Below, one piece after another: positions 22,581 through 34,900 of a stretch of DNA of 64,000 nt (the first letter of the stretch is position 1; the number at the start of each line of letters is the position of its first letter). Origin of the DNA: Zelonia costaricensis (Eukaryota; Euglenozoa; Kinetoplastea; Trypanosomatida; Trypanosomatidae); NCBI GenBank assembly GCA_030849075.1, contig JASAOO010003482.1, positions 1 through 64,000 on the forward strand, in the 5' to 3' direction. A model generated the notes under the pieces. That model did no database searches, had not been told where the DNA came from, and was given only the letters and a program-made list of their open reading frames with translations. A program made the translations under genes and the position numbers.

Positions 22581-24381
22581 GCCCGCTGCGTCATGTCGAC
22601 TCGGCAACCACCGCCTCGCGCCTGCTTTCCCCCTTTCTCCCCCTTTCTTCCCCCCTTTCCCGTTTTGTCCAGCCTTCCGTGACCTCATTGACAGCCCTCT
22701 CAGCGCACGCGTTTTCTCTACCTCCCGGTTCCTCGCCCGTCCCAGTGCGTTGGGGACCTCTGCGTCTCTACAACGACCACGACAGAGGAAGGGGAAGAAG
22801 GAGGAGGGCCGCCGGAGGCAGTACAGCCGGGTGAGAGGACGGGGGAGGGAGGCTAGATGGGAATACCAGGTGCCAAGCGAGGAGGGAGGGCGCTTTTTTT
22901 TTCTTCTCTTCTCTGGCAAACGTGGACGCTGGCAGAGATGAGGTTGTCTCATTGATGGATAATGGCGTTGACACGCGAGCGCTCCACACCGTCCGATCTC
23001 CACCGCACGCTGCTGTGTACACAAACCGAGTTTGTCTGCGTGTGTGTTCAGCTCTGTGTTGCGGCTCGTGGGGCGTTACTGAGCGTTTACATGTCCTTCT
23101 CGTTTTGCTTGGCGGCTCCCCCTCTTCTTCACCGTCGGTGCGCACAAACCCGAGGGTGGTGTGTCCTTGCCCAGCAGCGTACCCTCCAGCCTTGCGACGC
23201 TCTTATCGTCGTTTTGGCGTGGCTGCCTGTCTGCCTGTGCATGTGTCTGTGCATACGTGTGTGTGTGTCGTGTGCTACTTCTTTTTTTCTGGCGCGGCCT
23301 CTGGTCGACGGTCTCAAGCCACCTCCGCGTGTCTCCGATTGGGCTTTTCTTTCTTTTGGATCGTGAAACGCGAGAGCTTCTGTCGTCGCACCGCAACAGG
23401 GCACCGTTCTGCGCGTTGAGTCGTGTTTTCCTTCTAACGCGGTGGTCGTGTACACACGCATGTGCAGAGGTGGCCGTGCGTATGTGTGTTTGGGAGGAGG
23501 AGTAGTGTGTCTCTGCACTACACCAAGTAAATGCCGAGGAGTTCTCACTCCGAATCTTCGAATCATTAAAAAAAAGGAAAGGACGAATGGAGAGGACTCC
23601 GCCGAGCACCCTCGCAAGGAAGCAGAGAGGGACTGGACTGTCTCGCTGTGTACGACATCAGGGAAGAGACTAAGAGCACGTGCACTCGAGCTGCGGCCTA
23701 CAGACACCGTCATGCGCTTCTGCATCGTCACCGTATGGTAGGGCGGGTAGCCTGAGCCGCCCACGTCTCACTTCACCGTCCGCTCTGTGCGTGTACGGAG
23801 CGCGAAAGGTTGTGTTGATCTGCTTCTCCGGCTTTTCGTCCCCATCTCTCGGCGGGTGTGCTGTGCTCAATGCAGCTGACCTACGCGGCGTGCGGTGATA
23901 GGAGGGTGGGGGCCCGCTTGTCTCCAAACGCAGCTTTACGCGCACCGCAATGCTCTTCAACAACGTCCTCATTTCCTTCGTACCCAGCCCTCCCTCCCTC
24001 GCATTCCTGCTGCTCAGGGTGCGCGTTGACAGGCCACTTGACCACTTGACCATTGCACGCAGCCGAGCAGTGGCGCGCCGCTTCCAACGCAGAAGTGCCC
24101 GGCGTCATGCTACTAGCCCGGAGCCGCGCGACAATCTAGCACAGTACAACACACACACGCACGTGTATTCACGCATACATCGATCTGATCGCGTCACGTC
24201 CGATACCTGGAACAGCGTGTGCGGACCATAGACCCTCTTTCCGGCGCTTCGGCCTGCTTTTGCTTGCTGCTTAGAAAGGCCTGAGGCAGCGCGTCGCGCG
24301 CATTTCTGGCTCCCTCGGGCCTGCATTGCTGAAAGAACACCCTCACAAGCACCCAGCACGGAGAGTACACGAGAGAGGCCA
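22581..24381 (+). other. Intergenic region between SEC61B and the TFIIIC-like gene
   Basis: No gene is supported in 1.8 kb. After a short C/T-rich 3' stretch (22615-22680), sequence around 23030-23280 is TG-rich on the plus strand, typical of 3' UTRs here. Possible splice regions are near 23950-24010. The open frames on both strands are short, Arg/Ser/Thr-rich and composition-driven. Confidence 0.5.
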
Positions 24382-27300
24382 ATGCCACCGAAGAAAAAAA
24401 CTAGCCCCGACGCCGCCGAGAAGCGGCGAAGTGCCGTGGCGGTGAAGCGGCTGCGGGAGGGGCGACGCAGCGAATTCTCCTCCGGCGCACTGCACGCCAC
24501 CTTCGAGGCCCACGTCACGGCGGCGCAGAGCGCCTTCCTGCGCGGTGAGGCGCAGCTGGCGGAGCACGAGGCGACACAGGCGCTGCGCATCCGCCCCACG
24601 GCGCACCTCTTCGCCCTCCTCGCCGTCATCGCCGAATCGAAGGGCAAGTTTCACCAAGCCAGCGACTTTCGCCTTCTGCAGGCGTTCATGGCCCGCGACA
24701 TCATTCTGTGGGAGGAGCTGCTGCAGGACTTCATGTCCCAGCAGCTCTTCTACAAGTCCGTCGTGTGCCTGCAGCGCATGTCGGTGCTCGAAAAAGACCC
24801 GGTCCGCAACCGCGCCTTGCAGCTGCAGCTTGCGGACCTGCTCATCGGACTGGGCGAGATCGCGCGGGCCTCGAAGGTGCTCGTGCCGCTGTGGAACAGC
24901 AGCCGCTGCCGCGACTTTGAGGTGTTCGCCCTGCTCTCCTCCCTGTACTTTCAGCTGGGCAAGTGGTCGTCTCTCCAGCGCCTCATTGAGAGCAGCATCA
25001 ACCACGCCTTTCGGGCGCAGGAGCAGGCCCCAGCATCAACCACAGCAACGCCGACGGTAGCGACGGCCGCGGGGGCCGACGACGGTGCGCCCCAGAAGTC
25101 TGCGGTGGCTGCCTCGCCTGCAGATCCGCCTGCGCCGGGGTCTGCGTTGTCGCCGCAACCTGCCGGATCGTCAAAGCGGGTTCGCTTTGCGGGCATGGAC
25201 GAGGAGGTGCAGCTCCAGCCCCCGTCCCCACCGTCCCTGCTGTCGCCGACCGGGGCGCCGCTCGACGAGTTCAGCTTTGATGACGTCCTCCCGTCGCCCG
25301 CCTCGCCTGCATCGTCCGCGCCCCCAAGCACGCTGTCGCTGTCGTCGCTGGTCGCCCCTCTCCGCGGTGTTCTGTCGACGGAGGCTCGGCCGGACGGCGT
25401 CGTGCACCGGCTTTACGGCGAGCACGTCGCGCTGCCCTCGACGGAGGACAAGCAGAACTTCCTAACGCTGATCAACGTCCACGCGGAGTTGCTGAACGAG
25501 CAGGGCACCTTTGAGGAGACGGTGCAGCTGCTGCACATGGCCGCGTGCTGCCTCGAGGTGGAGCTGATGGAGCTGCCGCCCGACTTGCTCGTGCGGCTCG
25601 GCGTGGCCTACGCGTTTCTCGGGGGTGTCTACGAACAACCGTGCCGCGACGTGTTTCAGCACTTGATCGGGGACTGCTCGATGGACGAGTACGGCGACGT
25701 CTTGCTCGACGCGGCGACGTCGCTGCAGAAGGTGAGCATGCACGCCGAAGCGGCTCAGCTGTACATGACCCTCGCCCGCTACCACCAGTTCGTCCATGAC
25801 CGCCTGCGCCGGCAGGTCAGCGCCGCGGAGGCTGAACTCGCGCTGGTCCAGGACACTGCATCGGTCAGCGAAGTGCACGCCGCCACGGAGGCGCTCAAGG
25901 CGCTGAAGGCCGAGGAGGCAGACCTGCGCACGGTGCTCGCGGCGGCGCTGCAGGGGCAGGCGCAGAGCGCGTACGCCCAGGGCCTGTATGAGGAGGCGAG
26001 GGCGCTGGCGGACCAGGTGCTTCAGCTGGAGCCGACCCACCTGCAAGCGCGGCTGCTGCTCGGGCGGTACCACTTCTACCAGCGTCAGGACACGGCCACG
26101 GCGGCGGCCGTGCTGACGCCGACAGAGCACGAGCCGGCCCTGCAGCGCATCCAGCTCGGCGTGTTCCTCGTCCAGGTCTTTCAGCGGGCGCGGCGCTACG
26201 TCGAAGCGATCGCCCTCGGCGTCTCCATCTTCGAGTTGCTCCTGTCGAGCGAGGAAGACGGCGACACGCAGTCCGTCGCGCCCAGCTCCGCCGCGACGCG
26301 CCGCAGCCGCACCTCGCTCTTCCTCCCCACCATGACCCGCGCCAGCTCCGCCATCCTCCCTGCGGGCAGCCTCGCTGGTATGGTGCGCGGTGGCGGCGGT
26401 AGCAGTGCGGCGGGAGGCGGTCTTGCCCGCACCGCGTCGCTGGCGGCGTCCATCAAGGCCTCCACCTCGGTTGCACGCCAGCAGCTTTCACGTCGCGGCA
26501 TGGAGTCGCTCACGACGACGGCGTACGGCGCGTCGGCCGCCGCGTCGGTGGCGGCGGGGTGGGACCGCAGGGAGGGGGAGCCGGAGGCGCCGCTCAAGGA
26601 CGCGTCTACCATCTTCCGCTTCACCCGCCGCCGCGGGCCTCGTCCGACCCCCGCCAAGGGACGAGGGGGCGTTGCACCCGAAGCGGGAGAGAAGGTCGTC
26701 ACGGCGGCAGTCGCGGTCGAGGAAGGGGAGGGCGACGACCCAGCTGCAGGCACTGCGGCGGAGAAGCGGCGTGCGGCGGTGCTGACCATGTCGCCATCAG
26801 ACTTCTGGGCCACGCCGGCGGGGGAGGCGGAGGGGCCGGACGCCCGGAGGGTCAAGACAGAGCAGTCGCCCAATGAGAGTGTCTCCGTGGAGAAGACGGA
26901 GGAGGCGAACAGCGACGCGGTGAATGAGGCTGTGGCAGCGCCACCGGTACCACCACCACCGGCGAAGCGCACGCGAAGCGGCAGTGCAGCGGCGGCGCTC
27001 GAGTCCGCTCCGCCCGCAGGGAAGACGCGGGCTGCGGCTAGGAAGCGGAGCAAGGCGGAGGAGGTGCCGGTGCGCTCCAACAACACCGTCGTCGGGGAGC
27101 GCGACCGTGACTTGGCGGAGCTGGAAGAGTTTCTCACCACCGCCGAGGGCGTCGAAGGTGTCGACGGCAGTACCGTCGCCGGTGCGAACTCCGTGACAGG
27201 ATCCGAGTCGGCGTCAGCGGAGGGCGGCGCCGCGGAGACGGCGTCGGAGTCGTTTGCGCTGCCGTCGCTGGAGGAGGTGAGTCGGCAGTTCAACGACCCC

Positions 27301-28383
27301 ACCATGGCGGAGCTCTTTCTGGCCGCGTCCAGCTTTGCCCCAGGGGGTGGGGTGCGCGGCAGTGGCGCCGACGACGGCGGCGGCGGCGGCGGTGGTGGTG
27401 GCGGCGACGACGACGCGCGCGACCCGTGGGCGGAGCTGGTGGAGGCGGGCGGCGCCGACCTGGACCGGCAGCAGGACAAGGTGACGCTGCGCGAGGCGGT
27501 GGCGGTGCTGGGGCAGACCGGCTTCATTGCCCTTGCCGTCGCCGTTGTGGACTGCTACAGCGCCATTGGCCAGTTCACCGAGGCCCGCGAGTTTGCCTTT
27601 GTCTCGCTGTCGCATTTCTCGCAGAAGCGGCGACTGCACCGTGTGCGGCAGGGGCTGGAGCGGCCGCTGCGTCTGGCGGTGCTGCGGGCGGCGCTGGCGG
27701 CCGGTGAGAGCGAGGATGCGTACCGGGTGGGGCTCCGGCTGCTGCAGGAGGACACCGCGGAGGAGAAGCGGTGCGAGGTGATGGAGCTGATGCACAGCGT
27801 TCTGAACCGGTGCTACGACCGCAGCTCCATCCTCTATCGCGCCGTGGCAGACGGCTACAATGAGCCGGCACTGCTGGTGCTGCTGGCGAACCGCTATTAC
27901 GAGACGCGCAGCTACACCCGTGTGCTGAACCTCTACCTCATGGCCCTGCGCGAGCGACCGTCGGACGTGCTGCTCCACTTCATGGTGGGGGTGTCGTACC
28001 TGTTCTGCAGTCACCAGAAGCGCACCCGCGCCCGCGAGGAGTGCGTGTCGGCCGCCACGTACTACCTCACCCGGTACCAGCAGCTCCGCCTGGCCGTGGA
28101 GCCGGGGGTGGGGATGGGGGAGGTGCTGTACAACATGGCCCGTGCTCTGCAGTTTCTGCGACTGTACCACCTCTGCATTCCCCTGTACGAGCGTGTCGCC
28201 TACGACCTCGTCGTGCCCGGGGAGTGCACAGTGTCGCTGCAGCGGGCTGCGCGGGTGAACCTCTACTTTCTGTACCGGTGGGTCTCCGGCAACCGCACGC
28301 TGGCGCTCTCGGCGCTGCAGCCCCGCGACGAGGCAATGCCAGCGAGGTCTCCGAGCCCCTTCGGCGCGAAGTCCGCCTACTGA
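24382..28383 (+). CDS. TFIIIC tau131/GTF3C3-like TPR protein
   Basis: The 1333-residue protein has TPR-like helical pairs in three blocks. An N-terminal block (about 30-215) includes AFLRGEAQLAEHEATQALRI and KSVVCLQRMSVLEKDP, a middle block spans about 345-620, and a C-terminal block covers about 1036-1320 with RYYETRSYTRVLNLYLMAL and a late YNMARALQFLRLYHLCIPLY segment. This N- and C-terminal TPR array interrupted by an acidic disordered region is the layout of tau131 (TFC4) in yeast and GTF3C3 in animals, the TFIIIC subunit that bridges to TFIIIB at tRNA and 5S genes. The disordered insert (about 623-1030) is large and contains basic patches that could be nuclear signals (AKRTRSG, ARKRSKAEE) and a Gly10-Asp run near residue 1000. 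Assignment rests on repeat layout and local similarity; a different TPR scaffold cannot be excluded. Confidence 0.72.
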   Translation: MPPKKKTSPDAAEKRRSAVAVKRLREGRRSEFSSGALHATFEAHVTAAQSAFLRGEAQLAEHEATQALRIRPTAHLFALLAVIAESKGKFHQASDFRLLQAFMARDIILWEELLQDFMSQQLFYKSVVCLQRMSVLEKDPVRNRALQLQLADLLIGLGEIARASKVLVPLWNSSRCRDFEVFALLSSLYFQLGKWSSLQRLIESSINHAFRAQEQAPASTTATPTVATAAGADDGAPQKSAVAASPADPPAPGSALSPQPAGSSKRVRFAGMDEEVQLQPPSPPSLLSPTGAPLDEFSFDDVLPSPASPASSAPPSTLSLSSLVAPLRGVLSTEARPDGVVHRLYGEHVALPSTEDKQNFLTLINVHAELLNEQGTFEETVQLLHMAACCLEVELMELPPDLLVRLGVAYAFLGGVYEQPCRDVFQHLIGDCSMDEYGDVLLDAATSLQKVSMHAEAAQLYMTLARYHQFVHDRLRRQVSAAEAELALVQDTASVSEVHAATEALKALKAEEADLRTVLAAALQGQAQSAYAQGLYEEARALADQVLQLEPTHLQARLLLGRYHFYQRQDTATAAAVLTPTEHEPALQRIQLGVFLVQVFQRARRYVEAIALGVSIFELLLSSEEDGDTQSVAPSSAATRRSRTSLFLPTMTRASSAILPAGSLAGMVRGGGGSSAAGGGLARTASLAASIKASTSVARQQLSRRGMESLTTTAYGASAAASVAAGWDRREGEPEAPLKDASTIFRFTRRRGPRPTPAKGRGGVAPEAGEKVVTAAVAVEEGEGDDPAAGTAAEKRRAAVLTMSPSDFWATPAGEAEGPDARRVKTEQSPNESVSVEKTEEANSDAVNEAVAAPPVPPPPAKRTRSGSAAAALESAPPAGKTRAAARKRSKAEEVPVRSNNTVVGERDRDLAELEEFLTTAEGVEGVDGSTVAGANSVTGSESASAEGGAAETASESFALPSLEEVSRQFNDPTMAELFLAASSFAPGGGVRGSGADDGGGGGGGGGGDDDARDPWAELVEAGGADLDRQQDKVTLREAVAVLGQTGFIALAVAVVDCYSAIGQFTEAREFAFVSLSHFSQKRRLHRVRQGLERPLRLAVLRAALAAGESEDAYRVGLRLLQEDTAEEKRCEVMELMHSVLNRCYDRSSILYRAVADGYNEPALLVLLANRYYETRSYTRVLNLYLMALRERPSDVLLHFMVGVSYLFCSHQKRTRAREECVSAATYYLTRYQQLRLAVEPGVGMGEVLYNMARALQFLRLYHLCIPLYERVAYDLVVPGECTVSLQRAARVNLYFLYRWVSGNRTLALSALQPRDEAMPARSPSPFGAKSAY

Positions 28384-31300
28384 TGGACGCGAGGAGAACC
28401 GGAGCGCTGGTGGCGGCCCGATGGACCGTCAAGCTTGCGACCGTGACGCACGCCCCGCGGCCTGTGCTTTGATGTCTCTCCTCAGTGTTGCAAACGAATG
28501 TGTGAAGGGGTGACGCCAACGATGCATGTACCGGCGATGTCTGCAGATGAGCGCTGCCTCGCACGTAGCTGTGCATGCGAAACGATGACACCGCATCGGT
28601 AGACTGCGGTGCGCCTGGTGAGCCCGGTTCTCCGTCTCACTTGTCAACAGCTTGGCCGCAACGTTTGTGGTCTGTGTGCGACTGTGCATGCGCTCGCGTT
28701 CATTTTTCCGCTTCAGTCCACTCCCTCCTCTACCCATCACAACCCCCTCGCCGTTCATCCTCCTCTTCGTCGCCACTCCACTCGCCATATCTCGACTGCG
28801 ACTCATCCCTTCTCTCTGCACCATCGCACCCCCCTCGCCATCTCTTTCCTACCTCCCCGCAGGGACCCAACGCGCGTTGACATCCCAGCTAGCAACTCCA
28901 CCCCTCCAACGAAAAGGAGAGGAGAACCGAACCACACACACCCCACACAAGGCAGGGAGCGTGCAAGAGGCGAGGCACCAGACGCCAGAGCTCTTCACCC
29001 ACGCTCCTCCTTTTTCCCCGGCGCCCCCCTCCCCCCCAGTGTGCACTACCGTTTTTCCCTCTGTCTCCCCCCCACCTGGAGCCGCAGTTATATTGACGGC
29101 TCCCCCACTCCTTTGGTTGTCTTCGCCTCCGCTCTGACGGGAGAATCGCTGTTACCTTTCTCTCCCATCTTTTTCTGTTTTGTTCTTCAGCTGACGACAA
29201 AGGCGTGAAGGCGACACCACCCGCGTGAGCGGCACCCTGTGGGAAGCGGAGACGCAGCATAACGATAGTGGCTCTTTGAAGCTCCTCGACACCTGTTGCT
29301 GCGTTGCGGGCCAGATCCCGGTTAACGAGCGCAAACTTTTGTCTGGGATTGTTTGCCGTGTTTCGCTCGACGGAGGCAGCCGTTGCTTCCTCCTTTTGTT
29401 GCCTCTGATACGAGGTCGGAGGAGCCGTTTTGCCCCTTCCCCTCGGCCTCTTCGTACTGTTGTTTGTACTTCATACGATTCTCGTCTGCGCGCGCGTTAA
29501 CGACAAAACGGTACACACTCAGGGCTGCGTCACTTTCCGTAAGCCTCCACGTTCGCTTACGTTTCCGCTCTTTGCGTCTCCCTACTCGGAGTCCACACAT
29601 TCCGTTGTTTGTCTTGAGTTGAAAGCTCTGGCTGTTGCGGCACTCCAGCAGGCGCACCACCACACACACCATATTGCTACATCAACTCCCACTGCCCTTT
29701 TGTTTTTCTCGTGTAGACAGTGAGGAAGGAAAAAGAGGGTGACACAAGAGAGAGGGAGGAGTGACCCAAGCTCTTGTCCCGTCTGTCTCTGAGGAGGTAG
29801 GCCTGAAACCCAAAACAACCGGCTGCTCGCAAGCCCGCGCGCGCGTGTGTGCGTGTCTCGATCACAAGAAGTGAGAGAGGGCCGCGGGCGAAAAAATCGC
29901 TGACCTCGCTCCTCCCCTCCCCCCTTCCCCGTTCTAAACGCGCGCACAAACACAAGAAAAGAGGGGCGCACAAAAAACGCCTTTTTTTTGGTTATCAGAC
30001 TTCCTTCGTCTTCTCGCCTCCTCTACGCGTGACGTTAACGCGACGCATCTTTGCGTGTACTTTGTTCTTCTAGAGCGAAGCCAAGGAGCTAGTGCCAGGT
30101 CAAGACCTAACCACGTGCGCGGCTCCCGCGATCTCGTGCACCGTCTTCCTGCGGTGCCTCAGTGCCTTTGCAGGCGTTCTCCTCCCCGCGTCCCTTCCTC
30201 TCCACGCCACGTATCTCCACCTTCTGCTAAGTACTCGTCTACTCGATTTGGCCTCCATCTTTGCTTTCCTCATTTCATCACCGCTGTTCTCCCTTTTTCC
30301 TCCCCTTTTCAGGTTTACCTGCTTTCCTTTTGTTTCTCAGCGCCGCCCCCCTCCCCCTTGATCACCGCTGCCGCCATCGTGCGCACAGACGCGCTCGTCG
30401 TCACGCGTCGCACCTTTCCTCTGCTCTCCTCGTTTCGTGACACTTGTCTGAAGGCGCTGTGTGCGACATCCGCCTCCGTTTTTTTCGGCTACTCTTGCTT
30501 GTCTTTGGCTTCTGTGGGCTGTGCTGCTCGCAGCCCCCCCTCACTTCCCCGCTGTTCACGACGCCGCTGCCTGTGTCAATCCTTCTCGGCTCCACGCCAG
30601 CCTGCACGCACTCCTGCACTTTCCACGCGTCGCGCCATTTTTTTTTTCCCGCCCTCTCCGTGCGACTGTGGCTGTCAGCCGACGTTGACGCTTCCTTTCT
30701 TTTTGTCAGACGGACGGCTACCTTACGAGCCTGCTTGTGTATCTGTGCACCCTCCTTTACCCTCCTCCCCTTTCCTCGCCCCCCTGCTTGTGACTCTCTT
30801 TTTTTCGAGAGACACCGTGAGGGCAAGGGCACCTCACGTGTAAACCGCAGCTTCCCTTTCCACTTCTCCTTTCAGCACGGCCTCTGTTATTACCTTGGTG
30901 TCTTCTCGTTCTCTGTTCTCGATCGGCTTATTTCTGTGCGTACGAAGGTGCTCTGCCCTGCTGCAGTGTGTGTGTATGTGTGTCTGCGTGTGCGTCTAGG
31001 CGAACTCAATTGGCATCTTGCTTGCGTTTTCGCTCACCGCCATTCCATTCTCCGCTGCGCCGTCGCTGCCCTCCCCCTCTCCCCCTCCCCACTGTTCGAC
31101 AAAGCGCACAGGTCTGGCGTCTGCCACTCACTGCGGCGTGCCTTCTTGAACGTTTTGCTCCACAGCGAGTGGTGGCTGACACCCGCTTCTTTCTTTTTTG
31201 TTTGTACTGTTTGACTTTGCTCCCGTTGCGGAGGGTTCTGTGTCTGCCCCGCATTTCTTCTTTTGCTCTTCTTGCTTGGCGGACTCTGCCCTGTTGTGCT

Positions 31301-31923
31301 GGTGAGTGTGTGCCCGCGCGTTGCGACACACCTTCTGCTTTTCATAGTTTCAAGTTTTCTCTGGTTGTCCAGCGCGCACGTTACGTATCTCGATCGTTTT
31401 CTCGCTTTCTTCGTGTCGTCTGAGTGTTGTGTGCCTTCCTTTAGCCGTCCTGCGTTTTACTCTACGCCCCCCCACCTCCCCGTCTCTCCGCCTCCCCCCC
31501 TTGTTTCCCCACCGCCTGCTGCGCTTTCTTCTTGCTTTTCTTTCGCAGCCCTCCTCCTCCCTACCCCTGAGGTACCTCGCGGACGGAGACTTCTCCGCCT
31601 CCACCTCCTCCCCCTCCCTTACCCACGTGACTCGGTGAGCTATCACCGGAACGCACCACGCCGCACTGCGCCGCTGGACTCTCTCCTCCCCCTTTTTCCT
31701 CTTCTTGCCGCCTCCCTTTCTCAAGCGTCTGCCAACCTGGGTGCTCTGCATTCCCGCGTAAGCGCGAGCCCAGCACCCCCCCTCCTCCTTCATCTTCTTC
31801 TTTTTTCGCCGGTGTCCGCGCGTGGCTACCCGCTGCTCTGATACAAGCAGCCAGCTCCACTGCGTTCTCCTCCTCTTCTTCGTCGTGATCTTTTTTTGTT
31901 GATTGCAGTGAGGGAGGTCCGTC
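28384..31923 (+). other. Long pyrimidine-rich intergenic region before FUSC-like copy 1
   Basis: No gene is supported in 3.5 kb. From about 28.7 kb onward the plus strand is dominated by C and T, with repeated CTCC/TTTC blocks at 28690-28860, 30120-30360, 30520-30800 and 31430-31720. Open frames of up to 262 codons translate to Ser/Phe/Pro/Leu/Arg-rich sequence expected from such DNA. The final tract and acceptor sit directly before the ATG of the next gene. The region probably holds the 3' UTR of the TFIIIC-like gene and several alternative splice regions. Confidence 0.5.
31866..31908 (+). promoter_or_regulatory. Polypyrimidine tract and AG acceptor adjacent to FUSC-like copy 1
   Basis: CTCC/TTC repeats and a T7 run lead to TTGCAG-type sequence with the AG at 31907-31908. 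If used, the leader after spliced-leader addition would be only about 15 bases long, unusually short. Upstream acceptors are also possible. Confidence 0.5.
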
Positions 31924-34900
31924 ATGGAGTCCCGCGACGACAGTCCCATCGGCGTCTTCGACACCAGCAGCCCTGCTGTTGGCGATGTGTCGCAAGGGCT
32001 CGTCTTCGACGCCCATCAGCGGCAGGACACGGGGGACTCGAGCGACACGCCGGGCCACAGCATCCGCTCCGATGGCGGGCACCGCCGCACTCGTCCCACC
32101 GGTGCCCCGACCATGGGCGTGACGAACGACTCCTTCGGGCAGCCGCTGGGCAACAACGCCATCTTCGCCTCCACGCGCCCCTTCGACAGCCGCCAGAACT
32201 CCGCCGCAGTGGAGCAGTTTCTGTTGGAAAGCCCGACAGCCAACTACACCTTCACCCCAAGCACGGTGCAGCGCGGCGGCGCCGGGGACGGTACGCGGTT
32301 CAGCGAAAACTCTAGCTTTGTGTCCATCCCCAAGGCGGGCATGCCGGCTGCCGACCCGCCGCTCGGCGTCTCGCCGTGGTCCACGAGCGACGCGCTGCCC
32401 ATCGTGAGTCCCGCCCCCATCGGCCGCAGCACCGCTGCCGCCTCCTCTGTCACGAGCACCTCGTCGCGCAAGACGGCGGCGCCGTCGCCTGAGCAGGCGC
32501 CTGCTACGCACCGTGACCCGCACGCCGCACCCGCGCCGGTGCTGACGGCGGTTACGTCGTCAACGTCTCATGCATCCGCGACCCCCGCGAGGGCCACGCA
32601 CACGTCCGCGCTGCCCAGCGTAGCGGCCTTCCCGGCTGCCGCCTCTGCGACGCCGCGGCCGCCGCTGACCGCCACGCTCACCAGCACCATCGTCTCCTCC
32701 TCCACGCCCTCCTCGACCGGACTCGCCTCGTCGACTCGCACGAGCAGCGGTGCGGTCGGCAGGGCCACGCCGCCGGCGCTGTCGCAGTCCACCACGCCGG
32801 CCTCCTTCGTGCATCGCACCGCGAGCACCACCGGCAGTGGCAGCGCGGCCGGTGAGCGGCGCGGCGCGGCGCCGCTGCTGGTAGCGCGGGGCGCCTCCTT
32901 CTCCATGACGTCACCCAACACGGCCGCCCCCACCGAGCGGGGCTCCGTGAATTCCGCCCCGCTGCTCCGCACTTCATCACGCCGCACATCCGAGACCCTC
33001 TTTCCCTCCCCCACGTCCGTCGTCGTGTCGGCCACCGGCACCTCAACCATGCCACCCTCCTCGGGGCGGCCCGTATCCCCGTCGCTCGGCAGCGTCGGCA
33101 GGCAGGGCTCCAACTTGTCGGCACACTCCCCGGGCAGCGAGCTGCTCGCCCCTGGCGGCACAGGCGCGGGCAATCACGGGTTCAGCCCAGTGCAGCGCAG
33201 CCCCAGCACGTCGCACCCCATGGCGGCCGCGCACTGTGGCGGTAGCAGCTTCGGCTCCGGCAGCGGGGCAGGCAGCTTCCCGACGACCTTGAACGCTGCC
33301 GGCGCGCTAGGCGGACTCCCGCGCAGCCGCTCAGACACGGAGCTGCGCCGCGTCTTTTCCGATCGCGGCGTGCCGGCCAACTTCGCCGCCCCGGCTGTCG
33401 GTCTCATGCAGGGTTACGTCGCAAACGCAGGCGGCGGCGTCGACCGCTACTCCCCGTACCGCCTCTCGCCGTCCACCACGACCGGCACGCGTACACGGGG
33501 CGTCGTGCGCGCGTCAGAGTCGTCGTTCCACCCGAGCCGGCACGCACCGTCGAGCGGGGGTGGCGGGGCGGCGGTCGGTGGGGCTGCGCAGCCGCCGTGG
33601 ATGAGTGCGGCGGAGCGGGTGCGGGAGCCGCGCGGCGGCGAGGACCTGTCGACCCTCGACCCGGTCCTGCCTTACGACCAGAGCCGAATGGGCATGCAGG
33701 TGCGGCGGGCGGCCGCGCAAGGGGTGCTGACAGCGGGCAAGCTGCGCGCGCTCGAGGCCCAGCAGCAGGCGGCCTACGGGAACATGAGCGCGGGCTACGC
33801 GCCGCAGCTCGTGGCCTACAGCTCCGCCGGGGGCAGCGTGCGGCCGAGTCCGTACAACCCGCGGTACGCTGGTGCCTCCCCCGCCACCAGCGGGGTGGGG
33901 GCTATGCCGGTGCTGGTGGCGCAGGAGGAGGCCCTCATGGCCTCCACCCGTCACCACGGGCGTACCCTGTCGGAGCAGTCGGGCTGGCGCCGCGGGGGCA
34001 ACGTGCGGTCCGTCGCCGGCGGTGGCGGGGGCACGGTCAGCGTCAGCGGCGGCCGCCGCGCTGTCACGGCGCTGCCCTCGTCGCGCGTGATCACGGCGTC
34101 GGAGACGGTGACGGGTGCCGTGAGCCCGAACAACAGCTCTGTCAGCGCCTCCTTCCGCACCCGCTCCGCGGGCGGCGGACTGCCGAGCGCGTTGGGGAGT
34201 GTTGGGTCGAAGCTTGGGCTGGCGGAGCACAAGCTCGCGAACCTTTTCCAGGGCCGGCAGCACGGCGCGCACGCAGACCCGGGGCACTCCAGCCTCTACG
34301 CCACAGACACCTCCGCTGGCGCTCTGGTGGCGTCGTCCTTGTCAGGCGGCGCCGGTGGCGGAGGGGGGAGCGGGGCGAACAACGGCGCTGGTGAGAGAGG
34401 CAGCAGCATGCCGCCTTGGGGCTGTGGCGGGGCCGCAGGGGGTGCTGGCGGTGGTGGTGGCGGCGGCGGCGGCGGCGGTGGTGGGGGCAGCAACCGCGGT
34501 GGGGCGGGGGCCTCCCCAAGCAGTCGGGGCGAACCGCGCAGGACGACAAAGGTGACCCGTGGCGAGGTGGAGCGGAACCGGGAGTACAAGTCTGCGGACG
34601 TCAAGAAGAAGATGGACACGGAGGGCGACGAGGACGAGCGCGACGAGCGCAACTTCCGGACGCGCAACATCAACGCCCTGCACGCCATTCCGTGGGACCA
34701 GCGGCGGCAGCTGCCCATGACGGGCTTCGGCACCCGCTTCTTTGCGCTGCTGAGCACGCCGCGGTTTTGGGAGAAGCTCGACTGGACGGTGCGCGGCTCC
34801 CTGCTGACGGTGCTGCCGACGATGGTGCTCTCGCTGGAGCCGACGACGGCGCCCAAGTTTCCAATGCCGTCCTCGCTCGCCTTCAACGCCTTCTGGATCA

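Noticed and set aside
26196..27527. 443-codon minus-strand open frame within the TFIIIC-like gene
   Set aside because: It is a Ser/Ala/Pro/Thr-rich reflection of the low-complexity insert on the coding strand.
30055..31214. Open frames of 262 and 256 codons before FUSC-like copy 1
   Set aside because: They arise from C/T-rich sequence and are dominated by Ser, Phe, Pro, Leu, Cys and Arg; they look membrane-like only because of composition.
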